Assembly: GCA_964464375.1 (NCBI GenBank) | Contig: CAYXFU010000032.1 | Coordinates: 1-40,305, forward strand | DNA length: 40,305 nt | Direction: 5' to 3' | DNA from: CAIOZA01 sp964464375 | GTDB lineage: Bacteria; Bacteroidota; Ignavibacteria; Kapaibacteriales; UBA2268 | In this document: positions 8,832-17,914 of the stretch, in pieces | How the letters are laid out: each line of letters begins with the position of its first letter | How positions within the stretch are numbered: position 1 is the stretch's first letter | Made by a program: the position numbers and the translations under genes | Notes under the pieces: model-generated | The model's input: only the letters and a program-made list of their open reading frames with translations | Told to the model about the DNA's origin: nothing | Databases searched by the model: none

Positions 8832-9458
8832 TTAATCGAAAGAAGATTGAGAGTGAGTAACTCCCCAGGATCCGGCGTTTCGCCTTCGGTTCCTGATTAT
8901 TACATAAATTATATAAGCAATTCCACCAACAATAATCAAAGTAAAGAACAATTTTGCGAATGAGAATGTTGGCGGATAAACGCCGACTGTACCATCGGGA
9001 TTGGTAACATAATAAGGTCTGGAATAATAGAACGCCGGATGGAATGGCATTGACCACATCATGCTAGTGTTACCCATCATATATCCCATCATTAAGCCAC
9101 TCGAAAAGCCACCATAATCATTCATTCTATAATTACCCGGAACACCAGCCATTGTATTACCTGCGACAGTTCTCCTTGGTGCTCCATACTTAGTTGTATA
9201 ATCTCGTGAAGCGTTCATTTTAGTTGCACTAAAACTGGATGATCTTCCTCCGCTAAGTGATGTAGCTCTACTCCCGCCAAAACTGGATCTGGGTGCTGAG
9301 GATGTTCTCGATGGAGAAGATCTGCCGAAACTACGTGATCCGCCAAAGCTACCGCCACGACCACCTCTAGCATTAAGAACATCATTTCCAATAAGTAACC
9401 ACAATAAAGCTATAATTATAGCAACAAAAAATGGCTTATTAATAAAAGACTTTTTCAT
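8832..9458 (-). CDS. Unknown membrane protein with Gly/Ser/Arg-rich linker
   Basis: I do not recognise a family. The 208-residue protein has an N-terminal hydrophobic segment (about residues 10-26), then a low-complexity region rich in Gly, Ser and Arg (about 31-80, with repeated GGS/SFG/SSF units), a Met/Tyr/Gly-rich stretch around 110-140 (GLMMGYMMGNTSMMW), and a C-terminal membrane span near 168-188 followed by a basic tail (RNRRR). The layout suggests an exported or membrane-anchored protein with a flexible extracytoplasmic region. Its ATG shares one base with the stop of the upstream gene (TAATG), so the two are translationally coupled and probably work together. A terminator follows directly. 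Confidence 0.75.
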   Translation of the reverse strand: MKKSFINKPFFVAIIIALLWLLIGNDVLNARGGRGGSFGGSRSFGRSSPSRTSSAPRSSFGGSRATSLSGGRSSSFSATKMNASRDYTTKYGAPRRTVAGNTMAGVPGNYRMNDYGGFSSGLMMGYMMGNTSMMWSMPFHPAFYYSRPYYVTNPDGTVGVYPPTFSFAKLFFTLIIVGGIAYIIYVIIRNRRRNAGSWGVTHSQSSFD

Positions 9459-9940
9459 TAAAAAATTCCCTCTGTTGATAGTGTATCATCATCATTTCTA
9501 AAAGTAAATTCAGCCTTAAACTCAGCTTCTTCAGGTAAATCTTTATGCCTGCCAAAGAAATTCATCAAACCTGAACCTCTCGGTGTGTGTGAAGATTTGA
9601 TATGAAGATATAAGTTAACAATGCCCTGAAGCTCATCGCTATTCAAAAAAACAACAGTATTTTCAATATCACCATTGCTGTCTATTTCAAACAATCTTAA
9701 ATTCATAGCCTCATCCTCTGTGAAGGATGGCTCAACGATTTTGATGTTAGTCAGGCTATCACTAAAGATATTCTTATTATATAATATCTTATCACTTCCT
9801 TCATATTGGATTACAGAATCGAATGTACCATCTTCGTCAAGATTAAGCAATAGCTCTTTCAGCCCGCTAATCTGTTCACCATTGTAATAGACTGCAGTTC
9901 TTTCTAATCTACCATTGCTTTCTATACCGATTGTTGCCAT
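9458..9940 (-). CDS. Hypothetical protein with an internal duplication, 160 aa
   Basis: I do not recognise this gene. It is soluble, acidic and has no signal peptide. It contains two copies of a module of about 37 residues: residues 3-39 (IESNGRLERTAVYYNGEQIS, then GLKEL) and residues 83-119 (IDSNGDIENTVVFLNSDELQ, then GIVNL). Both share the pattern I-[ED]-S-N-G-x-[IL]-E-x-T-x-V, two to three aromatic or hydrophobic residues, N, a G, and a leucine-rich strand. This implies an ancient tandem duplication of a beta-rich unit. It is the first gene of a two-gene unit with the membrane protein that overlaps it by one base. Confidence 0.75.
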   Translation of the reverse strand: MATIGIESNGRLERTAVYYNGEQISGLKELLLNLDEDGTFDSVIQYEGSDKILYNKNIFSDSLTNIKIVEPSFTEDEAMNLRLFEIDSNGDIENTVVFLNSDELQGIVNLYLHIKSSHTPRGSGLMNFFGRHKDLPEEAEFKAEFTFRNDDDTLSTEGIF

Positions 9941-10007
9941 AAAAGCCTACTTCAAATAAGTTGAATAAGATATCTTTTTAAATCATATTAACACTTAAAA
10001 CAATGAT

Positions 10008-11171
10008 TTATTTTGTTTTAACAAATACCGGTAAAATAACAGTGAATACTGTCCCCTGATCTAACTTACTGGTAACACTAATCGAACCATTGTTGGATTC
10101 AGCAAGCTCTTTACACAAAACTAATCCAATACCGGTGCCGACCTCACCATTCGTGCCTGTTTTAAGGTGCTTTGCATCGATTCTAAAGATACATTTAAGC
10201 TCATCGGAAGAAATACCCATTCCGTTGTCTTCGACTGTTATAATGGCGTTATTATGGTCAATATGAGCATTGATTTCAATCTTTCCCAGAATATTGGTGA
10301 ATTTGATTGCATTCGAGAGTAAATTTCGGAAAATTGTATTTACCATTGAAGCATCTGTAAAAATAATTATATCCTTTGGGACATTGTTTGATATTGCAAT
10401 ATTCTTTTGTTTAGCATTATCAGTGAAAAGCTGTACACAGAAATCCAGTAGCTGATAGAGATTATGTGGTTCCGGATTTACAGGGAGCTTACCCAGTTGA
10501 ATTCTTGACCATGTTAATAAATTCTCAAGCAACCTGTTCAATTTCTCAGCTGAAGAATTAATGTCATTAATCATTGAATGGAGCTCTTCCTTTGATTGAG
10601 TTCCAAATTCCTTCAAAATAAACTCGCTCATTTTATATAATCCCTGAAAAGGATTTCGCAGATCATGTGCTATGATTGAGAAGAATTTATCTTTGGAGTT
10701 ATTCAATTCGGCTAACTGTTCTCTGGCTTCATTTAGTTCAATATTTGCCTGAGTCAGCTTGCTGATATTATCCCTATTGTCCTCCAAAGCTTTCTTTAAG
10801 TCAATATGACTTTTAACTCTGACAAGAAGTTCTGTGGTATTAAATGGTTTAGTGATATAGTCAACCCCGCCTGATTTGAAAGCTTCAATTATATAATTAG
10901 AATCATTCAAAGCAGTAAGAAACACAACAGGAATATTTTTTAAAGTTTCATCCGATTTGATTGTTTTGCAGATTTCAATCCCATTGATTTCAGGCATCAG
11001 AATATCAAGTAAAATAAGATCCGGTTTGATTTCACGGATTAATTCCATTGCTTCATGACCATTAGTAGCTATCTTGCATAAATATCCCCTTTTTTGGAGG
11101 GTTTTCTCTACCTGCATTACATTATCCGGCAGGTCATCGACAATGATAACTGTTCCTTGATGCTCTTTCAA
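10008..11171 (-). CDS. Response regulator-histidine kinase hybrid (REC-HisKA-HATPase)
   Basis: A 387-residue cytoplasmic signalling protein with an N-terminal receiver domain: acidic pair D12/D13, phosphoacceptor D56 in LILLDILMPE, T86, K108 in TKPF. A coiled-coil linker (about 125-160) leads to a kinase with H169 in IIAHDLRNPF, an N-box at 283-291 (NLLSNAIKFT), D315xG317 and the G2 box GTGIGL (345-350). It has no membrane span, so its input comes from a partner or through the receiver. The start is TTG at 11171, supported by AGGAG seven bases upstream. It is the third gene of a tight operon after an S41 peptidase and a membrane protein (32-base gap), which may supply the signal. The phosphotransfer target is not in the window. 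Confidence 0.93.
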   Translation of the reverse strand: MKEHQGTVIIVDDLPDNVMQVEKTLQKRGYLCKIATNGHEAMELIREIKPDLILLDILMPEINGIEICKTIKSDETLKNIPVVFLTALNDSNYIIEAFKSGGVDYITKPFNTTELLVRVKSHIDLKKALEDNRDNISKLTQANIELNEAREQLAELNNSKDKFFSIIAHDLRNPFQGLYKMSEFILKEFGTQSKEELHSMINDINSSAEKLNRLLENLLTWSRIQLGKLPVNPEPHNLYQLLDFCVQLFTDNAKQKNIAISNNVPKDIIIFTDASMVNTIFRNLLSNAIKFTNILGKIEINAHIDHNNAIITVEDNGMGISSDELKCIFRIDAKHLKTGTNGEVGTGIGLVLCKELAESNNGSISVTSKLDQGTVFTVILPVFVKTK

Positions 11172-11203
11172 AATGTGCTCCTCTTCTTTTAGCTCAAATT
11201 CTA

Positions 11204-12031
11204 TTATTTAGGTAATTGGGTATGATCAATTTCTGATCCTAAGATACTATGCGGTATAAGGAATGTCACCAAAGTAACAATCATCGCGACAATAGCCCAC
11301 CATTTCTGGTCCTTTTTGAGAGAAATTCTCCATGCGGCAATGACCCAGCTAAGAAACATTACTGCTGTTTTATTGTCAGTCATGTCTCCAAATTTAAGAA
11401 AGCCTTTGAATGGCCAACCGGTCCAATAAGCATCGAATGCATATTTTTGCATAATCGGACCGAGAATAAGTCCACCGAAAAATATTAAAGCCACAGTACA
11501 AATTGTGAGAATAAACGTTTTATCTCCTTTAGTCATAGCTTCAATTCCAGTTCTAACGGCAAACCACATTCCAAAGAAAATGAAAAATATATGAGGCAAA
11601 AGTATATAATTGGGAACCTGACCTTTGAATCTGATGATTACTGATTCATCGGTGATTTTCTTAGCAACAGAATTGTTAGAAGCAAGGAATAAATTATAAA
11701 CGATTTTACCTGCCGGAGCCTGATGAGGGATGTATGCTTTCAATACATCTCCCTCTCTTACCATTGGTTGGTTAGTGAGGCTGTCAGTACTTTTATAGCG
11801 GACATAGGTCATGTATCCAGAAACCGATTTATCGGGAATGGCAAGCTTTACAACTTCATTACCTAAAGAGTCAGAAGATCTTGGAAGTTCGAATTTGTAT
11901 GAAACTCCATTTATTTCGGTTTGAATTCTTTTGGGATAGGTTGGACCTGTTCGCTTTTGATAAGTATATGCTGACAGCATAACAATCAGAGCCAGAGCCC
12001 ATAATAGAATGTTTTTTAATAGTTTATTCAC
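11204..12031 (-). CDS. Conserved membrane protein of unknown function
   Basis: A 275-residue protein with an N-terminal membrane anchor (about residues 8-24), an extracytoplasmic beta-rich region (about 30-140) and four C-terminal hydrophobic spans (about 145-165, 173-195, 222-238, 246-264). Between spans lies a conserved-looking WTGWPFKG...GDMTDNKT segment. I cannot name the family. The start is GTG at 12031; AAGGTG just upstream overlaps the stop codon of the S41 peptidase gene, eight bases away, so the two are translated together. The following gene is a REC-histidine kinase, so this protein could link the periplasm to that kinase (inference from order only). Confidence 0.8.
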   Translation of the reverse strand: MNKLLKNILLWALALIVMLSAYTYQKRTGPTYPKRIQTEINGVSYKFELPRSSDSLGNEVVKLAIPDKSVSGYMTYVRYKSTDSLTNQPMVREGDVLKAYIPHQAPAGKIVYNLFLASNNSVAKKITDESVIIRFKGQVPNYILLPHIFFIFFGMWFAVRTGIEAMTKGDKTFILTICTVALIFFGGLILGPIMQKYAFDAYWTGWPFKGFLKFGDMTDNKTAVMFLSWVIAAWRISLKKDQKWWAIVAMIVTLVTFLIPHSILGSEIDHTQLPK

Positions 12032-12039
12032 ATTACACC

Positions 12040-13647
12040 TTATTTATTTGAATTGAACATTTTTTCTGCTTCGGGAATAAGACTGATACACTTAATTACA
12101 GATTTATTATTGTAAACATCGACGGCATAGAAACCATCATTTCCCCAAATAATATATGCTATAATAGACTTAGTATAGATTCGGATATATTCTTTATCCG
12201 TTTGAAACATTTTTTCATTCCAGATATTTTTGGATCTTGATATAGTTTCGATTTGTTTTAGAAAATTATCATCAAGCAAAAAATCTTTCTCAAATATAAA
12301 AAAATCATTCTTAAATTTTTTGATTAAATTTTCTCTTTCGGAAAATAAGTACTGGAGAACTGATTCCAGAATTATGTTTTTTGAAATCAATACTTGCGTC
12401 AAGAGAGTTGTAGTGTCGTCCTTTGCATAAATATCAGGGAAAATGCCACCACCCCCCAACAAGCTTCTGCCTTTGGATGAAGAGAAAACCGGTAGCTTTA
12501 ATTTTCCTCCCAATTGAATCATCGATTTCTGGATTTCATTGAATCCAATGTCGCCAAGTTGTAGTTTGTTCAATTCATCCAGTTCAACTTTTTCGGTTTG
12601 AATTTTTTGTATATTTCTTCCGGAAGGAGTAAAATAATCACCGATTGTAAGACGAAAGGCTGTGCCATCCTTAAACTCCCATACTTTTTGTGCCATTCCC
12701 TTGCCATAAGACTGAGTACCGGCTATCACTCCCCTATCAAGATCCTGAATAGCACCTGCAAAAATTTCACCTGCTGACATTGTTTGATTGTCGATTAATA
12801 CCACCAATGGCAAATCTTCAGCAATCTGACCATCTTCAGATATATATTTCTGATAATAATCGTTATTCTTTCCCTGAATATATGTTATCGTTTTGCCACT
12901 AGTGATAAACTCGTCAACAACTTCAGCGGCTTGCTCAACATTCCCTCCCTGATGCTGACGCATATCCACAATAATACTTTTTGCCCCTTTGGATTTCAAT
13001 TCAATAATACAATCCCGAAATTCTTTGTCGGCATTGGTTGCAAATCTGTTAGATTTAATAAACCCAATTGTAGTTCCCGGGAAAAGAAAAGAAATAACTA
13101 TTGAATTAATTTGCAGATCTTTTGGAGTAAGATTAAATTCCATCAAACCCGGCACATGATTGCGTTTGATGAATAACACGACTGGCAGAGTATCACTCTT
13201 CAGTGCCCTTGAATTGAAATCTGAAATTGACATTTTCACAGCATTTAATCCATCGATAAATAAAATCCTATCACCGGAAAGTAAACCACCAAGTGAAGCC
13301 GGTGAGTTCTTTTCAGTAGTAATGATGATGAGAGTGTCATTTATGGGCGCAACCGTTATACCTAATGAACTTACTGTATTGCTGTAATTGCTTCTATAGT
13401 TTGTTAGTACCTTTTCATTGAAATAATCAGAATATGGATCCAAATCCCTGAGCATTGCAGAAAATGCTTTTTCGCTGATTTTTTTTATATCTACACTGTC
13501 TTTATAGGATGCCTGTGCGGTCTCTAATATTGTCCTGAACTTCTGAGTGTTCCAAATAATCAGACTGTCAGATGCTACTGATGATTTTTGGGCAAAAACA
13601 TTTGAAATAAGGAATAGAATCAGTAAGAAATAAAACGATATCTTCAT
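12040..13647 (-). CDS. S41-family C-terminal processing peptidase
   Basis: A periplasmic serine protease of the CtpA/Prc type, 535 residues from the ATG at 13647; an in-frame TTG at 13662 would add five residues. The N-terminus is a signal peptide (KISFYFLLILFLISNVFAQ). A PDZ domain follows at roughly residues 90-165 (LGITVAPINDTLIII, then GDRILFIDG). The catalytic core holds S291 in DNQTMSAGEIFAG and K316 in SYGKGMAQ, the Ser-Lys dyad, with TPSGRNIQ nearby. About 190 residues after the core are unassigned and end in a small beta-rich region. It is the first gene of an operon with a membrane protein and a sensor kinase; its substrate is unknown, but a regulatory cleavage role fits that context (inference). 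Confidence 0.93.
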   Translation of the reverse strand: MKISFYFLLILFLISNVFAQKSSVASDSLIIWNTQKFRTILETAQASYKDSVDIKKISEKAFSAMLRDLDPYSDYFNEKVLTNYRSNYSNTVSSLGITVAPINDTLIIITTEKNSPASLGGLLSGDRILFIDGLNAVKMSISDFNSRALKSDTLPVVLFIKRNHVPGLMEFNLTPKDLQINSIVISFLFPGTTIGFIKSNRFATNADKEFRDCIIELKSKGAKSIIVDMRQHQGGNVEQAAEVVDEFITSGKTITYIQGKNNDYYQKYISEDGQIAEDLPLVVLIDNQTMSAGEIFAGAIQDLDRGVIAGTQSYGKGMAQKVWEFKDGTAFRLTIGDYFTPSGRNIQKIQTEKVELDELNKLQLGDIGFNEIQKSMIQLGGKLKLPVFSSSKGRSLLGGGGIFPDIYAKDDTTTLLTQVLISKNIILESVLQYLFSERENLIKKFKNDFFIFEKDFLLDDNFLKQIETISRSKNIWNEKMFQTDKEYIRIYTKSIIAYIIWGNDGFYAVDVYNNKSVIKCISLIPEAEKMFNSNK

Positions 13648-13750
13648 TTGAATTTTAGGCAATTAGTTTTAATGAATTTAATATTAAGAAGATGTCAACT
13701 AGTTGATATAAAGCAATTTGTATTTTGAATACAATTAAAAATTTATGGAA

Positions 13751-15835
13751 CTAAAGTCCTTGTTCTTTCAACCAACGAATTGCTACTTGATTCTTCATTT
13801 GGGCTGCCTTCTTCATGGTAGCAATAGCTTCATTTTTTTGTTTGTTATCATTATATGCAAGCCCTAAATTAAGCAAGTATGTATCATTGTTAGGATCATG
13901 CTTTGAAGCATTAGCATACATCTCTACAGCTTTAGGGAATTGCCTGGTCATTGCATAAGCAGTACCAAGATTATTATAAGCTCGGGAATTTGTTGGATCA
14001 ATTTCAACTGCTTTTTGAATCATTTCTAATGCTTTCGCCATATTTCCCTGTTTACCGAATTCTTCTCCTAATTTATTATAAGCTTCCGATGACTGAGGAT
14101 TAGAACTGAGTGAATCCTGAAGATTTTGTATAACTTTCTTTTTTTGACCTTTACTTTTATAAAGACTTGCAAGATTGTCTGATGCCATTTTAAAATTTTT
14201 ATCTATTTCAAGGGCTTTCTTGAAAGTACTCACTGCTAACTCAAACTTGTCCAGGTCAGAATAAACTACAGCTAATACATTTAGTGCCTCAACATCGTTA
14301 GGCACCAGCTTAATACATTTTTCCAAATATGATAGTGCAATTATATTCTGACCTAATTTATTATAAATTATACCAATCAATTTAAGAGAGGGTGGATAGT
14401 TACCGTTAATCTTCAGTGCTTTGTCAAGGTATTCAATTGATTTTGAATGTTCATTTTTAATCTGATAAATTGTGGCTAAATTCTGATATGCTTCCAAGTA
14501 GTCAGGATCAATACCAATACATTTTAAAAAACTTTCTTTAGCTTTATCATTCAATTTATTTTCTTTATAATAATTTCCCAGATTATAGTAGGCAAGTGCA
14601 TTGGTTGGCGATGTGCTTATAGCGTAACCATAAAAGCTGAATACATCACGATAGTTCCTGGAATGAGCAAATGAATATACGGAAAACATTCCAATAAGCA
14701 CTGCCAGGCCAATCAGGATTTTTTTATTTTCTATAATTTTAATTTTTTCAAACTTGAGGAATTCGAAAATCAGAAACAGTAGCCCGATTGCAGGTAAGTA
14801 TGCACGATGCTCAAAGTAATCATAGCTTACATCGGCGTAGTTGTGCCGATAGAACATGCCGGGTATTGAAAACATCAGGAACCAAATGATAGAGAAAAGC
14901 ACCATTCCATTGAATTTATACTTTTTTTGAAGCATATACAGCCCTGTCAGCAAGAAAAGAACTATTCCTATTGAAGTTACAAGTAAACTAAATTTGGGCA
15001 TGGTTGACAAATTGACCGGAATGAAGAATTTAGCATACATTTCTGGAAGTGCCTGGATATTTTTAATGAATGATCCAATACCGAATGAATCGTCCCCAGG
15101 TTGAGGGATTACAACATTAGACCTCAAATACATAAATAAAATAATAATCGATCCATAAGCAATAGCTAGAATGAAAATTTTAGATTTAATCTTTTTTTCC
15201 TTGCGGACCAAAAATAAGTAACTGGCGAAGATCAGCGGAAATAGCACAGAGGTTTCCTTAGAAAATACTGCAAGTGCGAATGCCAGTATATGAAGATACA
15301 AGTAGTACAGTTTCTTTGTCTCAAGCATTCTAATAAATGAAATAAACATCAAAATGCCTAATAATGCTATGATTAAATCACCTCTTGATGGTATCCAGGC
15401 TACGGCATGGGTAAACATAGGATGAACAGCGTAAATTAAAGCACCAGCCAAAGCCAGTACACTATTGTATTTTAGCAATTTAAGCAGATGCATAAGACTT
15501 ACACAGGTCAGTATATGTAGCAGAATATTCGTAATATGATAAGCGTAAGCTTTATTCCAGCTAATCGAAGAATCAATCATAAAAGAAATGTTCTGTAAAG
15601 GACGATAAAATGCAAGCCCTTTTGTTGTATAGAAAGCATCACGTGTAAATGCTTCTTTTACATTGAACATAGGCTTCTGGGAGTTGATTTGTTCAACGAT
15701 AATTGTTTTATCGTCAAGATATGAAAAATCAAATCTTACAGCTTGTCCATAAACCAAACATATCAAAACAATAAGTATGATTTGAGGAATGGGTTTTTTA
15801 GATATGATACTTAATATTTTGTCAGAATTTATCAT
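13751..15835 (-). CDS. TMTC-like GT-C membrane protein with C-terminal TPRs
   Basis: A multi-spanning membrane protein resembling the TMTC/GT-C group of protein O-mannosyltransferases. I chose the ATG at 15835 (694 aa); a TTG at 15865 would add ten residues and overlap the upstream gene by seven bases. After the first span comes a lumen-side DD pair (YLDDKTI, residues 41-42), then FYRPLQ, HITNILLHIL, HPMFTHAVAWIPSRGDL and FSKE, then EHRAYLP between later spans; these are the conserved family blocks. About ten membrane spans are followed by eight TPR units covering the last 280 residues. The family transfers sugars from lipid carriers to secreted proteins; donor and target here are unknown. 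It is a tandem paralogue of the next gene. Confidence 0.85.
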   Translation of the reverse strand: MINSDKILSIISKKPIPQIILIVLICLVYGQAVRFDFSYLDDKTIIVEQINSQKPMFNVKEAFTRDAFYTTKGLAFYRPLQNISFMIDSSISWNKAYAYHITNILLHILTCVSLMHLLKLLKYNSVLALAGALIYAVHPMFTHAVAWIPSRGDLIIALLGILMFISFIRMLETKKLYYLYLHILAFALAVFSKETSVLFPLIFASYLFLVRKEKKIKSKIFILAIAYGSIIILFMYLRSNVVIPQPGDDSFGIGSFIKNIQALPEMYAKFFIPVNLSTMPKFSLLVTSIGIVLFLLTGLYMLQKKYKFNGMVLFSIIWFLMFSIPGMFYRHNYADVSYDYFEHRAYLPAIGLLFLIFEFLKFEKIKIIENKKILIGLAVLIGMFSVYSFAHSRNYRDVFSFYGYAISTSPTNALAYYNLGNYYKENKLNDKAKESFLKCIGIDPDYLEAYQNLATIYQIKNEHSKSIEYLDKALKINGNYPPSLKLIGIIYNKLGQNIIALSYLEKCIKLVPNDVEALNVLAVVYSDLDKFELAVSTFKKALEIDKNFKMASDNLASLYKSKGQKKKVIQNLQDSLSSNPQSSEAYNKLGEEFGKQGNMAKALEMIQKAVEIDPTNSRAYNNLGTAYAMTRQFPKAVEMYANASKHDPNNDTYLLNLGLAYNDNKQKNEAIATMKKAAQMKNQVAIRWLKEQGL

Positions 15836-15858
15836 AAAATCAACCAATAATTTAACAT

Positions 15859-17802
15859 TTACCAACTAATATTTCTTTGCGTAAGCAAATTTTGAATTTC
15901 AATCGAACCTGATTTAGCGGCAAGTTTGAAGTACTCAATTTGTTTTATTTCATCATTAATCCTACCATAGGCATAACCAATATTTTTGAGAGCTAACACA
16001 TTCCTTGAATCTATTTCGATAGCTCTTTTAAAATTAGATATAGCACGTTCATAATCACCTAACTGATAATACGTTACCCCCAAATTATTAAAGGCATACG
16101 GGTTGATTGGATTGAGACGAATTGACCTGAGGAGAGCAGTTTCGGCTTTATCAAATTCCTTTAATGTATTTAATGAATTTCCTAAAAGATTATAATTTTC
16201 GGCATTGTTAGGATCTATCAAGGTTGCTTTAGACAAAAACTTTACTGCCAGATGAAAATCACCAATTTTATAAAATAACCTACCCATGTTTTTATAAACT
16301 AAAGGATAATCAGGATTAATGCTAAGCAATCTGTAATATATTTTTATAGCAGCAACAGGATCATTATTTTCTTCAAAGATTAGTCCCATATTATTCAAAA
16401 CCGCAACATTTACAGAGTCTTTTTTAAGAACTAACCTATAGTATTTTTCAGCGTTATTAAAATCCTTATTATAGTAATAGGAAAGCCCAAGAATATTTAA
16501 TGCAATAATATTTTTATTATTATGTTCTATTGCTTGGGTCATAAAAGCAAATTCATCCTTAAAATTACTTTTGTAACTAAATGAAATTATAGAATATATC
16601 ACAACTACTATTAGCAATATGGCATAAATAATAATCGGTTTTGTAGTAACTATTAGTTTGTTCAGATATATTGATAATATTAAGAATATTCCGATTAGGG
16701 GTAAATATGCTCTATACTCAAAATAATCGAAAGAATCCTTAAAACCCATTCCACTGTATATCAATGCAGGAAATATTAAGATCAGATACCAAAATAGACC
16801 CCAAATTAGCAATTTTCTGGTTTCTTGCGAACTAATAATAATGAAAATAATTCCAAGTGCAAGTACGGCACCGATAATTATTGAGTCTATTGAAAACAGA
16901 GGCATAACCGATAAATTAAATGGAAATACCATTTTTGAGAGATATTCCAAAAGAACCGGCAAATTTCCCCAAAAAACTATGAATATGTTCTGTTCTGTAT
17001 CTGGCAAAGCCATTGATGCATTGGCTCTGAGAGACAGATAGAATATTATAATCGTAACCCATGTGACAGAATATCCAATATAGTCATTTATCTTATTAGT
17101 ATTTGCTATAAAAATCAGATAAAATAAATAGAGAAGAACAAGGAAGATACCACTTTCTTTTGAAAACACAGCAAAGAGAAAGGATATCAAGTGTAACACA
17201 AGATAATACCATTTTGGGGATTCAATATACTTTAATAACAGAACTACAGATAAAACTCCAAACAATCCGATTAGTAAGTCTCCCCTAGCCGGTATCCACG
17301 CAACTGCGTGAGTGAATAAAGGTAGAACGGCAAATAAGCATCCTAAACATAGAGATAGAATTTTATTTTCAGAAAATTTTTGAATTAATTTAAAAACACA
17401 GAATGTTGTAAGCAAATGTAGCAGTAGATTAGTAAAGTGATAAATCCAAGGTGATTTACCGCCAATTTGTGCGTCTATCATATATGATATTGTTTGCAAA
17501 GGCCTATAAAAGCCTGCCATCTTATCCTTCATATAGTCAAGGCTAAGAAAAGCATCTTTCATAAAGGCTTCTTTGATATTGGACAAGCTTGAGATTATAT
17601 CCCAATTATCAAGAATTATTTTCTTATCGTCAAGACCTGAAAAGCCGTACGTGACTGCACCACCAAAGACTACAGCAATCAGAACCGTAAAGATAATGTA
17701 TGGATAATACCCCGACGTGAGTACAGAGAAATCAAATCTTGATGTTTTCTTTACTTCGATATCGATTGTTGGTTCTGGAATATTATCGTCTTCGGAAATC
17801 AT
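15859..17802 (-). CDS. TMTC-like GT-C membrane protein with C-terminal TPRs (paralogue)
   Basis: A 647-residue paralogue of the downstream gene, with the same order of motifs: GLDDKKI (D58/D59), FYRPLQTISYMIDA, HFTNLLLHLL, HAVAWIPARGDLLIG, FSKESGIF and EYRAYLPLIG, then about six TPR units from residue 425 to the end. An N-terminal cytoplasmic stretch of about 30 residues precedes the first span. The DD pair is the proposed catalytic site in GT-C enzymes, and TPRs in this family probably bind acceptor proteins. It starts at the ATG at 17802, and the following gene begins 23 bases after its stop, so the two form an operon. It lies directly downstream of a large secreted adhesin on the same strand but behind a terminator. 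Confidence 0.85.
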   Translation of the reverse strand: MISEDDNIPEPTIDIEVKKTSRFDFSVLTSGYYPYIIFTVLIAVVFGGAVTYGFSGLDDKKIILDNWDIISSLSNIKEAFMKDAFLSLDYMKDKMAGFYRPLQTISYMIDAQIGGKSPWIYHFTNLLLHLLTTFCVFKLIQKFSENKILSLCLGCLFAVLPLFTHAVAWIPARGDLLIGLFGVLSVVLLLKYIESPKWYYLVLHLISFLFAVFSKESGIFLVLLYLFYLIFIANTNKINDYIGYSVTWVTIIIFYLSLRANASMALPDTEQNIFIVFWGNLPVLLEYLSKMVFPFNLSVMPLFSIDSIIIGAVLALGIIFIIISSQETRKLLIWGLFWYLILIFPALIYSGMGFKDSFDYFEYRAYLPLIGIFLILSIYLNKLIVTTKPIIIYAILLIVVVIYSIISFSYKSNFKDEFAFMTQAIEHNNKNIIALNILGLSYYYNKDFNNAEKYYRLVLKKDSVNVAVLNNMGLIFEENNDPVAAIKIYYRLLSINPDYPLVYKNMGRLFYKIGDFHLAVKFLSKATLIDPNNAENYNLLGNSLNTLKEFDKAETALLRSIRLNPINPYAFNNLGVTYYQLGDYERAISNFKRAIEIDSRNVLALKNIGYAYGRINDEIKQIEYFKLAAKSGSIEIQNLLTQRNISW

Positions 17803-17829
17803 ATTCTAAGATAATTATGAAACAGAACT

Positions 17830-17849
17830 CGAAAATATCAATATTTTCG
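17830..17849. promoter_or_regulatory. 20-base inverted repeat upstream of the TMTC-like operon
   Basis: CGAAAATAT (17830-17838), a two-base spacer CA, then ATATTTTCG (17841-17849). It lies 28 bases upstream of the ATG of the first TMTC-like gene and 20 bases from the upstream terminator stem. The short spacer is more typical of a protein-binding operator than of a hairpin. A regulator is not known. Confidence 0.35.
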
Positions 17850-17861
17850 GACTTAAACAAT

Positions 17862-17892
17862 AAAAAAACGGGGAGCTGAAGGCTCCCCGTTT
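17862..17892 (-). terminator. Intrinsic terminator of the SprB-repeat gene
   Basis: AAACGGGGAGC (17866-17876), loop TGAAG, GCTCCCCGTTT (17882-17892), with seven T residues on the minus strand. It lies 22 bases beyond the stop codon of the 1546-aa adhesin and separates it from the TMTC-like operon. Confidence 0.9.
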
Positions 17893-17914
17893 GATTTATC
17901 GAATGAATCAACAA

